Shown piece by piece: positions 22,531 through 35,607 of a stretch of 64,000 nt of DNA (position 1 is the first letter of the stretch; each line of letters begins with the position of its first letter). The notes beneath the pieces were generated by a model. It ran no database searches. It was not told the origin of the DNA and was given only the letters and a program-made list of their open reading frames with translations. The DNA lies in the NCBI GenBank assembly GCA_948144175.1, contig CANXME010000875.1:496001-560000 (forward strand). Direction: 5' to 3'. Position numbers and translations under genes: made by a program. Source of the DNA: Closterium sp. NIES-65. Lineage: Eukaryota; Streptophyta; Zygnematophyceae; Desmidiales; Closteriaceae.

Positions 22531-24605
22531 CCGTTGGACTGTGGGGTGTAAGCCGTGGTCAGCTCCCTCTGGATGCCTTGCTTCTTGAGCCAGGCCGTCA
22601 TCTCAGCTCCAAGGAACTCACCACCCCGATCTGTCCTAATCCGCTACACCACACACTCCGCGTGCTTCTCCACGAATGGCAGCCAATCTTCGCGGCGTGG
22701 TCCTTCTGCATTAGCGGATATGCCCACATAAGCCTGCTGCAATCATCCACTATGGTTAGAAAGTACCGCTCCCCCTTGTGCCCCTGAACCGGCAGCGGCC
22801 CGACCAAGTCCATGTGGACCAGCTCCAATGGCTTATTGCTCCTGCCAGCCACACTATGGAAGGGGAAACGGGTAAACTTTGAGAGCAAACATATTTCACA
22901 ATTCTCATCGGGTGGATGTCCGTTCAGCTTTAGACCCTTAACGGCTCCATCTTTCTCCAACTCCTTCAACAAGGGCATTGCCACATGCCCCGAGCGTTGG
23001 TGTGCCGTTGCCCAATCCGTCTCCCCAGATCTGGCCGACACTTTCACACCAACCCCTCCAACGGCGTTGCACTCCCCCTGGGATGCAGACCCCTCTCCAG
23101 CCTGCCCCCCACCATGCCACGCCAACGCCGGCAGCTGCCACATGGATCTGTACACGTCCGTGCTCTCGTGCAGATCCCAAAGCACCCGATTGCCCAGCTT
23201 CCCCTTGTAAGTGCGTGCCCTATCCGTGCCAGTGGTCACTCCAGCCTTGCCGAGCTTACGGAGGGATATGAGGTTGGCCTTGAGTTCAGGAACAAGGAGA
23301 ACGTCGTGCAGCACCACCGGCTTGCCATCTGCTCCCTTAAACGCAGCTCATCCCGCACTAGCCACCTTCAGCGCGTGTCCAGAGGCGGAGCACACCTCGT
23401 TGATCGGTGCAGCGTGTACGTGGTCCAGCAAGTCCTTGCGCGGCGTCATCGTCCAAGCAGCGCCCGTGTCGAACACCCAATAGTCCAAGGGGTGTAGCTC
23501 TGCTCCAACCTTGGCAGAGGCGTCTCCTTGGTTTCCCTGCTCTCCAATATGGAAGAACTGGCCCGCGGTGCAGTCCTTCTTCTTCTCGGCACCGCCGTTG
23601 CTCTTCGGGTTGTTGTCGGACGAATCGGCGACCATGTTCGCGCCATTTTTCTGGTTCCTCCGCGCGCCGCCATCCTGGTGACGATTCTGGGGGGTCCATC
23701 CATCGGGTTTCTTATAGCAAAAAAACCAGGCGTGCCCCTCCTTCTAGCAGTACCAGCAACTCGCTTTCATTTTGCCACCAGCACCCGACTTGCCCCCACA
23801 TCCAGATTCCGCACCGCGACCCCAACCGGTACCTCCTTGTTGGTTGTTAGAGTCGTCGTCCTTAGTTGCACCGCGTCCAGCACCACCGAAGCCACGTCCT
23901 CTGCCACGTGGTCTCCACCCTTCAGTTGGCAGCGACGGAAGTCATTCTCCAGAATCTTTGTCCGCACTCAGTCGAGTGTCCACGAGCTCTGGTTCTGCGG
24001 CATGCTCAATCCGCTCGTGAATTGAAGCCACGATTCCGACAGCAGCGAGAGCATCTTTAAACACTTGGTCTGCTCCGGGTAGGTGATTCCCACGGTCCCC
24101 AATTTAGCGTAGAGGTCGCGCATCTTGTCCAGGATAGGTCGCACCGGCTCTCCCTCACTCAGGCGCAACGCGGACAGCTCCCTCTCCAGCATCAACGTTG
24201 CAACAACGTAGGTCGTGGCGTGCAGCTCCTTCAACACGGTCCACGCGTTCGGACCGCACTCAACCTCTGGCAACATGTGCATGACGTGGTGACGCTGGTT
24301 CAGCTCCAAACTCTGCGACATCAAATAATATCCAGCCAAGGAGCGCTTGTCCCAATCTTCCTGCAGCGTGGGGTCATTCGGTCTAGGCTCCTCCCCAATC
24401 ATTAGTTTCCCGAATCCATCTTCCAAGCCCAATCATCACCTCACTGTTGAACTTCTCGACGGTGAAGTTCTTCAGCACCTCCTTGACCAGCGAGCCCTGG
24501 TTTGTTCGCGCTCCCCTTGGCGCTGAAACACCAAAATCTTGGCTGCCGTTACGATCTTGGGCTGAATATTCACCAACATCTGTCAAGGTCTTGCCCGTCA
24601 TAGCT
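22526..24605 (-). pseudogene. gag-protease-integrase part of element B
   Basis: Minus-strand reading from 24601 matches H's gag, zinc-knuckle region, protease (DTGAAWTMTP near 23460) and integrase up to the H insertion. It is broken by deletions near 24410, 23905 and 22690 and by several frame changes, so it is in about five pieces. The primer-binding site lies at 24632-24644. Confidence 0.88.
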
Positions 24606-24647
24606 ACCTATAACGAGGTTAATTATAACGCAGCTCTGATACCAGCT

Positions 24648-25471
24648 TTTTGGGGTAAGGGCCTAATAAACTCAAGCAATAAAGACATAATCAAACTTAG
24701 AACCTCTCCTCGAGATCACCTCCAAGGGTCCTTGGGTGCCTAGTACAAGACCAGTCCCTATCCTCGGGTTCGAGTTTGTAGAGAGAAAAGTCAAGAACAA
24801 CTTAGCCAACATAACAAGAGTACATTGAACGTCGCGCATCGTATCGTGCAGACCGTCGATCGGATTCAGCCGAGAATTTACTATATCGAAGCTCGCTCCA
24901 TGAGCTTTAAAATGAATTAAGTTGCTTCGCGAAAAGTTTTGCCATTACGAAGTTATGGCTCGTACAGCGTTTGCCTAGAGTTCGAGTGCTAGCGTACTAG
25001 CGTTGACTCGGGTAGCATTTCGCCGTCGCATAGCGTAGAAACGAAATTCCAAGAAGGGAGGAATTCGCTTGAATCAAATTTACTATATCCAGGTACAAAC
25101 AGAGAAGGAATAAATAGTTCTACCTAGCAAGGGAACAACCAGGGATAATCCCAAATAATTCCAAGCAAAAGAACCAGCCTGGCTGGACAAAACAGCAGGT
25201 GGTAGGTTTGTAAACAACCTCTGGTTCTGTTTTTCCAACCTGGGAAAACAACAACCAGGTTCAAGTTCTAAAAACAGAACCTGTTTTGTCTTTGCCCAAC
25301 CAGCCAAATGCCGGTTCCGCTGGTTTCCCGTGGCCCTGTAGCATGCAGATACCGACAAACAACATCCAACTTTCACCTAAATTGTACCCCTATAGTGCCT
25401 GCCGTGCTACACTATAGTTAACCAAACAAAAAAATACAATTACATGTTGGATAGAACTGAATCTGCGCAAA
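24648..25471 (-). repeat. 5' LTR of element B, truncated
   Basis: Matches H's LTR in reverse from its inner end and stops at CTGAATCTGCGCAA (25458-25471), where the sequence changes abruptly to the 3' region of element D. About 270 bp of the outer LTR are gone. A small deletion near 25130 is also present. Confidence 0.88.
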
Positions 25472-25597
25472 GTCACCACACATTCCGAGCACAAGTTCAA
25501 GGCCAGAAGGCCAGTTCACATGCAGGACCACACACATATATATAAAAGGCTAAACAAGCAAGAGCAGGAGTATATATATGTGACAGTACAAGCAAGG

Positions 25598-28500
25598 TCA
25601 AGAAGTGAGCAAGTGAGGCAAGACAGGCACAAGACCAAGCTGTGTACGGAAGCGATGATGATCACAAGACGCAAGTGAGTAAGTGAAGATATCAGCAGTG
25701 ATGGCCTCAGAGGCCACGTACGCAAGTCGCAACTGACCATGCTGCTGCAGCTCATGAGCAAGAAAATAGCGGAGAGCAATGTGCTTCGTTCTGTGCTCCA
25801 GGCGCTGCTCCTGACACAAGGCCAGCATGGCCTTGTTGTCTACGTACAGCACTGGAGGAGAACGAGGCGGCTCTCCGAGGTCAGTCAGCAGGTAGGTGAG
25901 CCAGCGAAGCTCCTGAGCAGCCATGGCTCCTGCGTAGATCTCAGCCTCACAACTGGAGCCGAGAACGGAAGACGAGCGAGTAGCCCGCCACGAAACAGAG
26001 CCGGAACCAAGGCTGAAGGTGTAACCCTGTTACGACCGCTGTGTAGCCTGGTCATCAGCCCAAGAAGCGTCCGCGTGCCCAGTGAGAACCACTGGACTCT
26101 GCCCTCCAATCACTAGCCCCATGCCCGACGTACTGCACAAGTAGCGCAACACCCTCTCCGCTGCAGCCATGTGCTCCGGTCAATGTCTCCCAGGAGCAAC
26201 ATAGCGTGCAAGAATGCTAAGAGGGTATGCAAGGTCAGGTCGTGTGCAGGTCATCAGGTACATGAGGCAGCCAACAAGCTCTGGGTACGAGCCACTCGAC
26301 TCTACGGACTCATCCGAAGGCAGAGCTGAGAGAGAGTGGCGAGTAGGCAGAGGAGTGGCCTGAGGCGAGGAGTACGTGAAGCCGAAGCGCTGAAGGACCT
26401 ACTGCACCATGTGTGACTGAGTCAGGGTAATGGTGCGGCATGCTTTGTCCCGCGTGATCTGCAAGCCAAGGTAGCTGCGCAGTTCACCCAGGTCTGTGCA
26501 CGTGTGTCTCTTCTGCAGCTCGAACTTCACGTGGGCGAGTCCAGCAGTGTAAGCAGTGGCAAAGACCAAGTCGTCGACGTACACGAGGATGTAGAACGGC
26601 GGCAAAGAGGTGTCGGTGCGCAGAAACAGCGATGGGTTGGCAGTAGAGGGAGCAAACCCAAGAGCCGCAAGCGTAGTCCTCAGTGTGTCATGCCACTCAC
26701 GCGGTGCCTGGCGGAGACCGTAGACTGGCCGCCGGAGGCTCCACTGGGTGCCAGGAGGAAAAGTCCCAGTGAAGCCTGGTGGGCGGCGCAGCCAGATCTC
26801 CTCGTGCAGGCTACCCTGCAGGAAAGCAGTGCTGAAGTCAAGAGAGTGAAGCTCGTAGTCGCGCTGAGCGGCTATGTGCTGCAGCACCCGAAGAGTGGTC
26901 ATCTTCGGGGTGGGAAAAGAAGGTCTGAAAATAGTCAGCTCCCTGCCGTTGTCTGAAGCCACGAGCCACGTACCGCGCCTTGAAGACAGGTAGAGAACCT
27001 GGCGGCCGCTTCACCCTGAAGATCCACATGCCACTGACGATGTTCGCCCCGGGTGGGGGAACCGCGTCAACGTAGGTGCCTGTGGACTTCCAATAAGCCA
27101 TCTCTGCATCCATAGCTGCCTGCCACTGAGAGGAGTAGGGACCCTCTATGGCCTCCGCGTAAGAGCGCGGAGTCGGGATGTCAAGTGCATCCGGGTCTCC
27201 CTCAGGGGTAAGCAGTACAGACACGAGATGAGGTGAAGCAGCAGCCAGACACTGGAACTCCTCCTGCCTGTCGTCAAGGACGTCCGTGCCAAGAACACAC
27301 TCACCCCCAACGGACGGAGGACAGACAGACGCAGACTCAACAACAAGACTAGCAGCAAAGTCGACGAGCTCAGCAACTAGGGCAGACGCAGCAGTGGACT
27401 CAAACGAGGGGTCAGTGACGACAGTACCAAGGAGACGCGTAACAGTAGGACTGGCAGCACGAAGAGAGTCCGACTCTGGGTCGGCAAGGGCAGGAAGAGA
27501 GGACGCAGGAGGAGAAGGCAAAGGGGCACGCAAAGGAGCAGTGGACAGACGCAGAGACATCCGGTGCGTGCCAGGGACAGGAGGAGGACGCTGACGCGAA
27601 CCGCGACCACTAGTGCGAGCAGCACGAACAGGCGACGCAGGACGAGATGCAGGCTCACGACGTTCATCAAGACCTCCAGTAGGACCAGTGTAGGGAGAAG
27701 GAGCAGGGAGTGGGAAGGCCGGCGGTAACTGTGACTGTGACTGGACAGGCGGTGGACACTCTAAGGGAGGAGGAGGACCAGTAGAAGGCGGGAGACCAAG
27801 AACCTGCTGAAGGAGCGGAACGAAGTATGGCCGAGGCCGCGCGGCGACTCCTGACACAGCAGGGACAGCACAAGCACCCTTAGCGGCAGCACCAGCACCA
27901 ACAGCACCTCCAGCTGCAGTACCTCCGGCATCACCAGCAGAAGCCGCAGCAGGACCGCCACCAGGATTGACAGCAGTAGCCTCAGCGCCAACACCCTCAG
28001 CAGCTCCAGCTTCAGTCGTACCCGCAGGCCCAGCAGCTCCAGCACTCCCATTATGAGCACCTCCGAGACCGGCGGCACCAGCACCCTCAGCAGCCGAAGA
28101 ACCTCCAGCTCCAGCAGTACGCCTCCAGCGCCGGGCAAACCACTCGCGCAGCTCCTGTGAAGAGAGTGGCTCTCGCCGAGACGAAGCACCCGGAGAACCT
28201 CCAGGCCCAGCACCGCCAGACGCCACACGAGCAGGCCAAGCGCCCGCGGGCTCCGCACCCCCAGGCTCAGCAGCTCCAGACGTGGCACCCCCAGGCTCAG
28301 CACCCCCAGACGTAGCACCCCCAGGCTCAGCACCCCCAGGAGTAGCACCCCTAGGCTTAGTACCCCCAGGCCCAGAACCCCCAGGCTCAGCACCCCCAGG
28401 CTCAGCACCCCCAGGCGTAGCACCCACACGCTCAGCACCCCCAGCGTCAGCACCCCCAGGCTCAGCACCCTCAGCAACACCAGAGTCACCAGTAACCTCG

Positions 28501-29486
28501 ACATGCTCGACTGCATCTACCTGGGACACACCTGAAGGGGCGAGACCCTGAGGGGGGAGGGGGTCTACCGGAGGGGGACCTGGAACAAGGAAGAGCGGTG
28601 GCGGGGGGAGGGACGGAGTGCGGTAGGGGAAGAGGCGGTAGTAGGGGACTGACTCGTCAAACGTGACGTCCTGGGAGGACAGAACACGACGAGAGGCGGG
28701 GTGGTAGAACTGCCACCCTGGCGCGTCAGGGGGGAAGCCAAGGAAGACGCAAGGAGAAGCACGAGGGGACAGCTTGTCCGCAGACAAGTCGCGGACAAAC
28801 GCCCGAGATCCCCAGACACGGAACGCAGACGCATCGCCTACCTTCCCCGTCCACAGCAAAGCTGGGGAGGTCTCCGGCATGGAGACCCTGGGGTGAAGGT
28901 TGATCTGATGCGCCGCGTACCGAACCGCAAACGGCCACAGAAAATGGGGGGCAGCCGCATGCATCATGGACGTACGGGCGACGTCCATGGCCATGCCAAT
29001 GCAGCGCTCAGCAATCCCATTTTGCTGTGGAGAGTCCGGAAGCGTAAAGGTCTGGCGGATGCCTCGCGCACGACAGTAGGCTCGCAGAAGGCCAGAAGAG
29101 AACTCTCCGCCTCGGTCAGAGTGCAGACGCAGAACAGGAAAGTCCGAGCCGAAGCTCCTCCTGAGCTGGAGACGAGCTTCGCGGATCCAGTCGATCAACA
29201 CCTCAGTGACATCACCCTTGCTGCGCAAGGGGAAGACTGTGGTGTAACGCGAGTAGTCGTCAACCACCAGCAGGAAGTAGCGCTCGTGACCCTGTCCACG
29301 GACGCGGGTCGGGCCCCACACATCCACGTGAAGCGTCTGCAGCGGGGCCTCTGTCGGGGGAAACTGAGAGGAGTGAGGGGCAGCCCGCAGCCGCCCCTCG
29401 ACGCAGGGGACGCAGGTGAGGCCAGGCCCCGGAGGAAGGGGAGGAAGGGACCGGGGAAGACCAGAGACAAGGACACGGGAGGCCAT
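25598..29486 (-). pseudogene. Integrase-RT-RNase H of element D
   Basis: The frame from 29486 to 26838 stays open for 882 codons: integrase core (LHSDRGGEF, SPQQNGIAERC), the Gly/Ala/Pro linker of GGAEP units (about 28200-28480), a long Pro-rich segment and the start of RT. A frameshift near 26920 moves the reading to 26962-26399 (RT with YVDDLVFA). Another break comes before the RNase H piece at 25924-25598. Compared with E, the position of E's stop codon is an Arg codon here (near 27835). Confidence 0.85.
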
Positions 29487-29489
29487 GCT

Positions 29490-31550
29490 TCAGAGACGAA
29501 GCAGGGAGGGGTGACCAAGGTTGTGGTGCCAGAGGAGAGTCTCGTGAGAAAAGAGGCGACACGAGCAGGGGGCAGACTCAGGACCAGACCTGGACGCTGC
29601 AGCAAACACCTGACCCGACGCAGCTACCTGACCAGACGCAAGGACAGGAGGAGACTCAGTGGTCAGGGTGTGCAGGCTCGACCCCGGCCGACGCGTGAAC
29701 GTGGCCAGGTGCCGGCCTGTGCGAGCGTCCGAGCAGTGGGTCACCCGCTGACTCGCAGGAGTAAACTGGTGAACCCCCGCATCCTGTAGGTCAGCACCAC
29801 TAACCAAGTTCGTAGAGAACGAGGGGAGGTAAAGACCAGACAAGGTGCCAGAGGGGGCCGCCGGACACGAGCGGACAGTGGAGAAGTGAGAAAAGACAGG
29901 ACCCCCAGAGGGGTCTGCCAGGGAGACTGCAACCGGCCGACCAAGCGGCGTGAGTGTGGTGCGGTCTCGAAAGAAGGAGCGAGAAGCCCCTGAGTCAAGT
30001 GTGAAGATGAGGGAGGCCGAAGCCGACGCGGTACCTGAGAGCGCAGAATCACCAGCACCTTAGGACGCAGACGCACTGGCACCTAGAGCAGCAGCCTGAC
30101 TGGCACCTAGAGCAGCAGCCTCAACAGTACCTAGAGCAGAAGTCTCAATGCGTGGGTCGGGCGGGAAACACCGGTAACAGTCACCCTCATCACTAATAGT
30201 CACAGCATACATGGCAGCAAGAATAGCATCAAAGTCAAGATCAAAGATAGCTACACCCGCCCTAGACAGCTCACCCCAGCAGGGGATCTCAGTGGCCTCC
30301 GAGAACTGGTGACGCCAAGCGTCCGTCAAGCGGCCAAAGCAGCGCTGGGTGGGGTGTGCACCCCCACACTGCTCACCCGCGCGGTTGCCGGTGCGTAGGA
30401 CGTAGGTGCACGGACCAGTACCCTCATTCCGCTAATGTGCAGCGTACGACTCACAAAGCTGCTGAGGGGGGGGGGATGTCCCGAGAACGCAGCTGCTGCT
30501 GCTGCTGGCGCTGACCACCACCGGAGCCGCCCCGCTGCGTATCGCCACCCTGACCAGCTTCACCTCCTCCACCACCGCCTCCTCCACCTCCGCCACCTAT
30601 GCCGCCTCCGCTCCCACCGCCACCGGCTCCGCCGCCTCCGCCTCCACTGCCGCCACCGACACCTCCACCCCCACCACCACTCCCACCGCCACCCCCACTC
30701 CCTCCGCCGCCTCCACCGCCGCCTCCACCACCCCCTCTAGCTCCTCCAGCGCCTCTGCCCCCCTTGCCCTTGCCAGAGCGGCGTCTCCCGCTGGGGGTAG
30801 ACGCCGCACCGACCGACTCAAGACCAACGAGGTCGGCCGCAGCAGCAGAGGTGACAGAGGGCAAAAGGGGGGAGGGGGAACACCCCTCAAAGATGGGGGT
30901 GCGAGGGTCACCACGAGAGGCTCCTACAGCGACTATGCTCTTCTCCGCCGCTAAGAGGGCCTTCTCGAGGAGGTCAACAGTGAGAGTGGTGGGACAGACT
31001 GAGAGGAAGTGGTCTCTGACTAAACAAAGGGAGTCAAGGAGGCGGGTGACAATGTAGTAGAGAGTGATGTACATGGGGGGGGGGGGGGGGTTCTTGGCGC
31101 AGAACTCAGCAGGAAGCGCAGCGCGGTAGAGAGTGTCACTAGTGCGGAGGTGCGTAATGAGGTCAGCGACTGTGGGAAAGGCAGCAAGGTCGGGAAAGAG
31201 GTACGGTAGCATGAGGCGGCTCAGTGCAGTAGTTCTAGGGGAAGAGTAGCGCGCAGCTACAGCGTCGTACAAGGTCTGAGCACTCTTGTACTGACTAAAG
31301 TGTGCGCGCTCAGTGGTAGGCAGGTGACGACGCACAGCAAGACGTGCAGCAGCATCTCGAGTGCCCACTGTGAGCGAACAGTGGCGTCGGCATCGGCAGC
31401 AGGGGCAGGGGAGGCACCAGAGGTGAGGTCAAAGAGGGAGAGACTGTCTGCCCTATCGCACTGTAGGAAAAGCTGCAGGTCATCTACCCAGACGTCAAAG
31501 TCAATGGCCCGACCCTCAGCGTCAAAAGTGAGAACACTGGGGGTAGCCAT
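29490..31550 (-). pseudogene. gag-protease region of element D, frameshifted
   Basis: Starts MATPSVLTFDAEGR at 31550, like E's gag. A one-base loss near 31370 shifts the frame; gag resumes to about 30470, including a pure glycine tract (30550-30760). A run of C/G near 30475 shifts it again, and a stretch of zinc-knuckle coding is missing. The protease region with a Ser-Gly-Ala site lies near 29985. A run of G at 31077-31090 is another slippage site. Confidence 0.85.
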
Positions 31551-31556
31551 GACAGC

Positions 31557-32341
31557 AGTAGACTAGCAGCGCTAACTGTAGAGCAAGGGCAGTGTAGTGA
31601 CAGAGGCGCTGCTCTCACTAGACAGTTCGGTTCGGGCAGCGCGGCAGCACACCAGCTCGGCAACACGGCGGCTCGGGTGACTCGGGCGGCTCGGCAGCAA
31701 CTGCGGCTCGGCGGCACCCGCGGCTCGGCTCCTCAGCTACTCAGGCGGCTCGGGCGGCTCAGGCGGCTCGGGCGGCTCGGGCGGCTCGGACGGAACGGGC
31801 GTCTCAGGCTGCTTAGCGGCGCGGGCGGCTCGGCTGCTAGGGCGGCGGGGCCGCTGTTAGGGCGGCGGGGCCACTGGTAGGGCGGCGGGGACGATGGTAG
31901 GGCGGCGGGGCCGCTGGTAGGGCGGCTGGGCCGCAGGTAGGGCGGCGGGGCGGGGCCGTAGGTAGGGCGACGGGGCCGGGTCGAAGGTAGGGCGACGGGG
32001 CCGGTACGCAGGTAGGGCGACGGGGCCGGGGCGCAGGTAGGGCGACGGGGCCTGGGTCGGAGGTGGGGCGACGGGGCCGGGGTCGCAAGTAGGGCGACGG
32101 GGCCGGGGCGCAGGTAGGGCGACGGGGCTAGGGCCGGGGCATAGGTAGGGCGACGGGGCCGAGGCGCAGGTAGGGCGACTAGGTCGCTAGGGCGACGAAT
32201 CAGGGGCCGCTAAGGCGGCGCGACGTGGCTGCTAGGGCGGCTCGACGAAGTCAGAGAGGGGAGCGCGACTCAGGCTGAGCGCGCTCCGGGCAGGAAGAAA
32301 AAAACTTTCGACTTGGTGGGCCCTATGCACAGTTCCCACGA
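31557..32341 (-). repeat. Leader of element D with about 20-bp GC-rich minisatellite
   Basis: Untranslated leader between primer-binding site and gag. From about 31855 to 32175 it consists of units close to GGTAGGGCGACGGGGCCGGG, about 20-30 bp each. A shorter repeat of GGCTCGGGC type lies at 31740-31800. No gene is seen. Confidence 0.8.
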
Positions 32342-32360
32342 GGGAACCTGCTCAATACCA
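32342..32360 (-). other. Primer-binding site of element D
   Basis: Reads TGGTATTGAGCAGGTTCCC on the minus strand, directly inside the 5' LTR; the same site in E is TGGTATCGAGCAGGTTCCC. Confidence 0.85.
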
Positions 32361-32483
32361 TGAGAAAACTTAAACGAGAATGGGTGCACTAAGGAATGGA
32401 ACGTGGTACAAATATGCAACCCTAGAGATGTGTACCCCATATAGGCTACCCCACTACAGCCTACACAACATTATGTTTTGACA
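32361..32483 (-). repeat. 5' LTR of element D (123 bp)
   Basis: On the minus strand it runs from TGTCAAAACATAATG to AAGTTTTCTCA. It shares with E's LTR the core GTAGGCT.TAGTGGGGTA and the pair of short GGGGTAC/GGGTT blocks. Very short for an autonomous copia element. Confidence 0.85.
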
Positions 32484-33723
32484 GTAGTTTGCGGCAATCA
32501 CCTGTTATTGGACTTCCATTTTTAGCCCCTCAGTATACGCTTGGATTTTTTCCCCTTCGGTCAGGTCGGTAATTCGGTTGAAGAGGCTCTCCATCTGCTG
32601 CGTGTACTGTGTTACACTGCCGAACTAGTTATGCCGATAAATCTGCTCCCGCGCCATGTAGCTGGAGTTGATTGGTTCGAAACGTTGAATTAAAGCTTTC
32701 CAAAACTGCGTCCATGACCCCTCGCCTCGGATCTCATCACTCTTGTGGATCCACTCGAGCCCCGGGCCTCTTAACAGTGTCGCTGCGAGCCAAAACCGCT
32801 TTGCATCGTATATTGGGGTCGTACATCCAACGGCCTTGAAGTAAATTTTAAGGGTAGCAATGAGTCGATGGACGTCGGTGTCTCTCGCATTCGGATTGAA
32901 CGTCTTCGGTTGCCTTGGACGTGCCGCCTCAAGATTCACTGTAGCCACTGGCGCTGCTGCTGGGTGAAGTGTTAGAGTCGCCGCTGCTGCTGCTGCCGTC
33001 GCTGCTGCATTCACTGGTGTGTTCGCTGCTACTATGGCGGCTGCCGACTGGTCCGCGAGAAGCTCCTCTATTCGCTGCAGTGCTGCTCGCGTCTAGTCCA
33101 GGCCGGTGTGTAACTCCGTAATTTTTTGTACAAATTGTCATCATTTTCCTCCATTTGGCGATTTACAGGAAGATGTGCAACGAAAATATTTGATTTCTAG
33201 GAGCTGGTCCACTCACTGCAAGTCGAATCGAATGTAGAAATGACGAGCGTTGTTTCTGTTTGTCGAGTAGTTCTCCCTTAGCTGAAATTCACGTCCAATC
33301 TCGGCCGTTGAGAAGAAATTCGATCCGACGCTCCCAATTCCAACTTTTTTGGGCGAAATTCACAGGGCCATTAAGATTCGAATCAATCTGACGATCAAAA
33401 TTCCAACTGCTCTGATTCCATGTGAGAATGAGAACGAGAATGAATGAACTATGAAAGGAGTGAGTACAAGTACTAACCCTAATTGGGTTGTACCCCCTAT
33501 GGGATACCCCACTATAGCCTACACAAATTTATAAGCTATATAGCATTCTGAGACCAACTTTTTTGCCCCTGGACCTGAGGAGTGTTTGAAAACTGGTTCG
33601 AAGAGGACGTTAAAAAATAGCACGGAACTGGTTTACGGAACTGGTTTAGCGCTTTTCGTCGTCGCCCCCGCGGCTTCAAAAGCTATGTTTTAGCGGTCGA
33701 AAAACTTCCCGTGCATTACCAAG
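32484..33723 (-). mobile_element. Ty3 leader plus gag fragment, tandem partner of F
   Basis: Minus-strand copy of F's primer region, leader and gag (gag about 33144-32500) with stops and frame changes. It directly follows the LTR at 33724-34092 in the same orientation, so the LTR is shared in an LTR-internal-LTR-internal arrangement. It ends at the same gag/RNase H fusion seen in F, where element D is inserted. Confidence 0.75.
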
Positions 33724-34092
33724 TGTGAGAATCTGGGATCGAGCTCAGAAAAGAGAATTGTAATTGAATGATTTACCTGGGTACAACACGAGGCTATATA
33801 TAGTCTCGACACAAGGCCAGTTACCCAGGTGTTACGCAAATGTTCTGAGGGTCGCGAAGCGTCCCGAACAGAACCTTCCCGAACTCAGTAGAAAGAATTC
33901 GGTGGAGACCGAATAGGCTTGAGTTCGGTACACATAACCTGGTTCGGTGCTAAAACTATCATAAAATATATGAATGCACCTAACCTAGGAAATCAAGCAT
34001 ATCTATGCATGATGAATAAAACCCAAGCTAGTAATAGCATAATAAAGTCTAGGCATGCTAGCAAAGCCAGCATAAGCCGTCGTAATCTCACA
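33724..34092 (-). repeat. Ty3 LTR, inner (369 bp)
   Basis: Perfect terminal inverted heptamer TGTGAGA/TCTCACA. Its 5' side on the minus strand is preceded by the purine tract GAGGGGGGGACG (34093-34104), as expected for a 3' LTR of F; its other side runs straight into a second leader. Confidence 0.85.
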
Positions 34093-34336
34093 CGTCCCCC
34101 CCTCAAAGTTGGGTGGCATGAGATACACCCTGCTTCACCAGATAGTCCTTGAGAGCACGGTGTGTGTTGCCCATATCAGCTTCTGCAACCCAACTGTCCT
34201 CAGTGGGGTCGTATCCCTGCCAGCGTATCAGGAACTCGAGGGCCTTGCCGCCGCGGCGCCGATGAGTGAGAACGCGCTCGATCTCGTACTCGGGTTCATT
34301 ATGTATGAGAACAGGTGGTGGTGGCGGTAAATGCCG

Positions 34337-35607
34337 TCACTGGAACTGTTGGTTCGGGTCCTTGTAGGGTTTCAGTAGCTGAATGTAGAAAGCGTTGTAA
34401 AGCTTCCATGTATCTGGTAAGCGCAAGCGGAATGTAACTGGTGTCACCTGTGCCTCAACGAGAAAAGGACCACAGAAGCGAGGCCGGAGTTTGGATGGGA
34501 GGTGAGACAGGTTCAAGTTGCGCGTGTCAAGAAGCACCTGATCTCCGACTGCTACTGAGTGATCTCGTCTCAGACGATCGGCATACTGCTTCTGGGAGTT
34601 TTGCATCGTAGTGAGACGTCGCCGAGTCTTCTCCCATAGCTGCTGCATGGTGGTGACGAAGTCATGTGCGGCTTGGACATGTGCCGGGGTGGTTGGCTAC
34701 TGTGGTGTGAGTGGTTCTCGTCCGTAACACAGAAAGAAGGGAGTTTTCCCTGTGGCCGCATGTGATGCGTTGTTGTAAGCAAACTCCATGGTCGGTAACT
34801 GTGTGTCCTATTGGCTGACGTCGTCTTTGCAAGCTGTGCGCAGTAACTGTTCAACCACTTGATTGAGTTGCTCAGTCTGTCCGTCAGTCTGTGGGTTGTA
34901 TGCTGAGGACATCGCAAGTTTGGTACCCAATAATCCCATGAGCTCTTTCCAGAACTTACTCGTGAATTTGGGGTCTCTGTCTGAGATGAGTGTAGCGGGG
35001 ATGCGGTGGATGGCGATGATGCGGTCGAAGAAGTGGTGAGCAGTTGCTTCAGCTGTAGCTGTGGCATTGGTCGATATGAAGTGAACCATTTTGGAGAACT
35101 TATGGATCACTACGAGGATGGAATCGTGCCCCCCTGAGGTTGAAGGAAGTCCTGTGATGAAGTCGAGGCTAACGACCTGCCATGGCTGCTCCGGTACGGG
35201 TAGAGGCTAAAGTGACCCTGTTTTTTTCTGCTTGCTGCTCTTCATCCGGTGGCACGTGTCGCAAGAGGTGACGAACTGCTGCACGTCTGCTGCCATCCTG
35301 CGCCAGTAATAATATTTTGCTATTCCCGCTAACGTCTTGTTGCTCCCGAAATGTCCCGCATATGGTACGTCGTGAACTTCCTCCAATAGGATCTGTCGTA
35401 GCGGGGCATAATTCGGTACCCAAATCTTTCCTGAACCCTTCCTTACAACTAATTCTTTCTCCCACTGTAACAACTTCTTAGTCTTTGCTGTAGCGATCTC
35501 TGCGTCCACGGAGTACCCATGTTGGAATAGACCCTTGAGCAGAGGGTTCATCCGGTCGAGCTATGCCTGCTACATGACCGGGGCCGGCTCAATGCGTCTG
35601 CCTTGTT
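34337..35607 (-). pseudogene. Ty3 integrase of element F, three amber stops
   Basis: A single reading frame runs through the H2C2 zinc domain (HFGSNKTLAG...CDTCHRMKSSKQK near 35300), the DDE core (LISDRDPKFTS, NPQTDGQTE near 34900) and the C-terminal GPF/LP module near 34480. It is broken only by TAG codons at 35207-35209, 34805-34807 and 34697-34699; no frameshift is apparent. All three could come from G:C to A:T transitions. No chromodomain is recognised after the module. Confidence 0.85.

Larger units (their letters stand above)
10407..25471 (-). mobile_element. Copia element B (family 1), split by two nested insertions
   Basis: Minus-strand family 1 element read from 3' LTR (10407-11488) to 5' LTR (24648-25471). 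Its gag-pol is interrupted by element C (13427-15124) and by the intact element H (15671-22525). Removing both restores collinearity with A and H. The 5' LTR loses about 0.27 kb at its outer end, where it joins element D. The 3' LTR interrupts gag of G. Confidence 0.9.
25472..32483 (-). mobile_element. Copia element D (family 2), 3' LTR missing
   Basis: Minus-strand relative of E. It has a 5' LTR (32361-32483), a primer-binding site (32342-32360), a repetitive leader, gag, protease, integrase, linker, RT and RNase H, then 3' untranslated sequence matching E's up to about 25472. The 3' LTR is lost at the junction with B's truncated LTR. The 5' LTR is followed by GTAGT, within the gag/RNase H junction of the Ty3 fragment at 32484 onward, so D inserted into that element. 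Confidence 0.88.
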
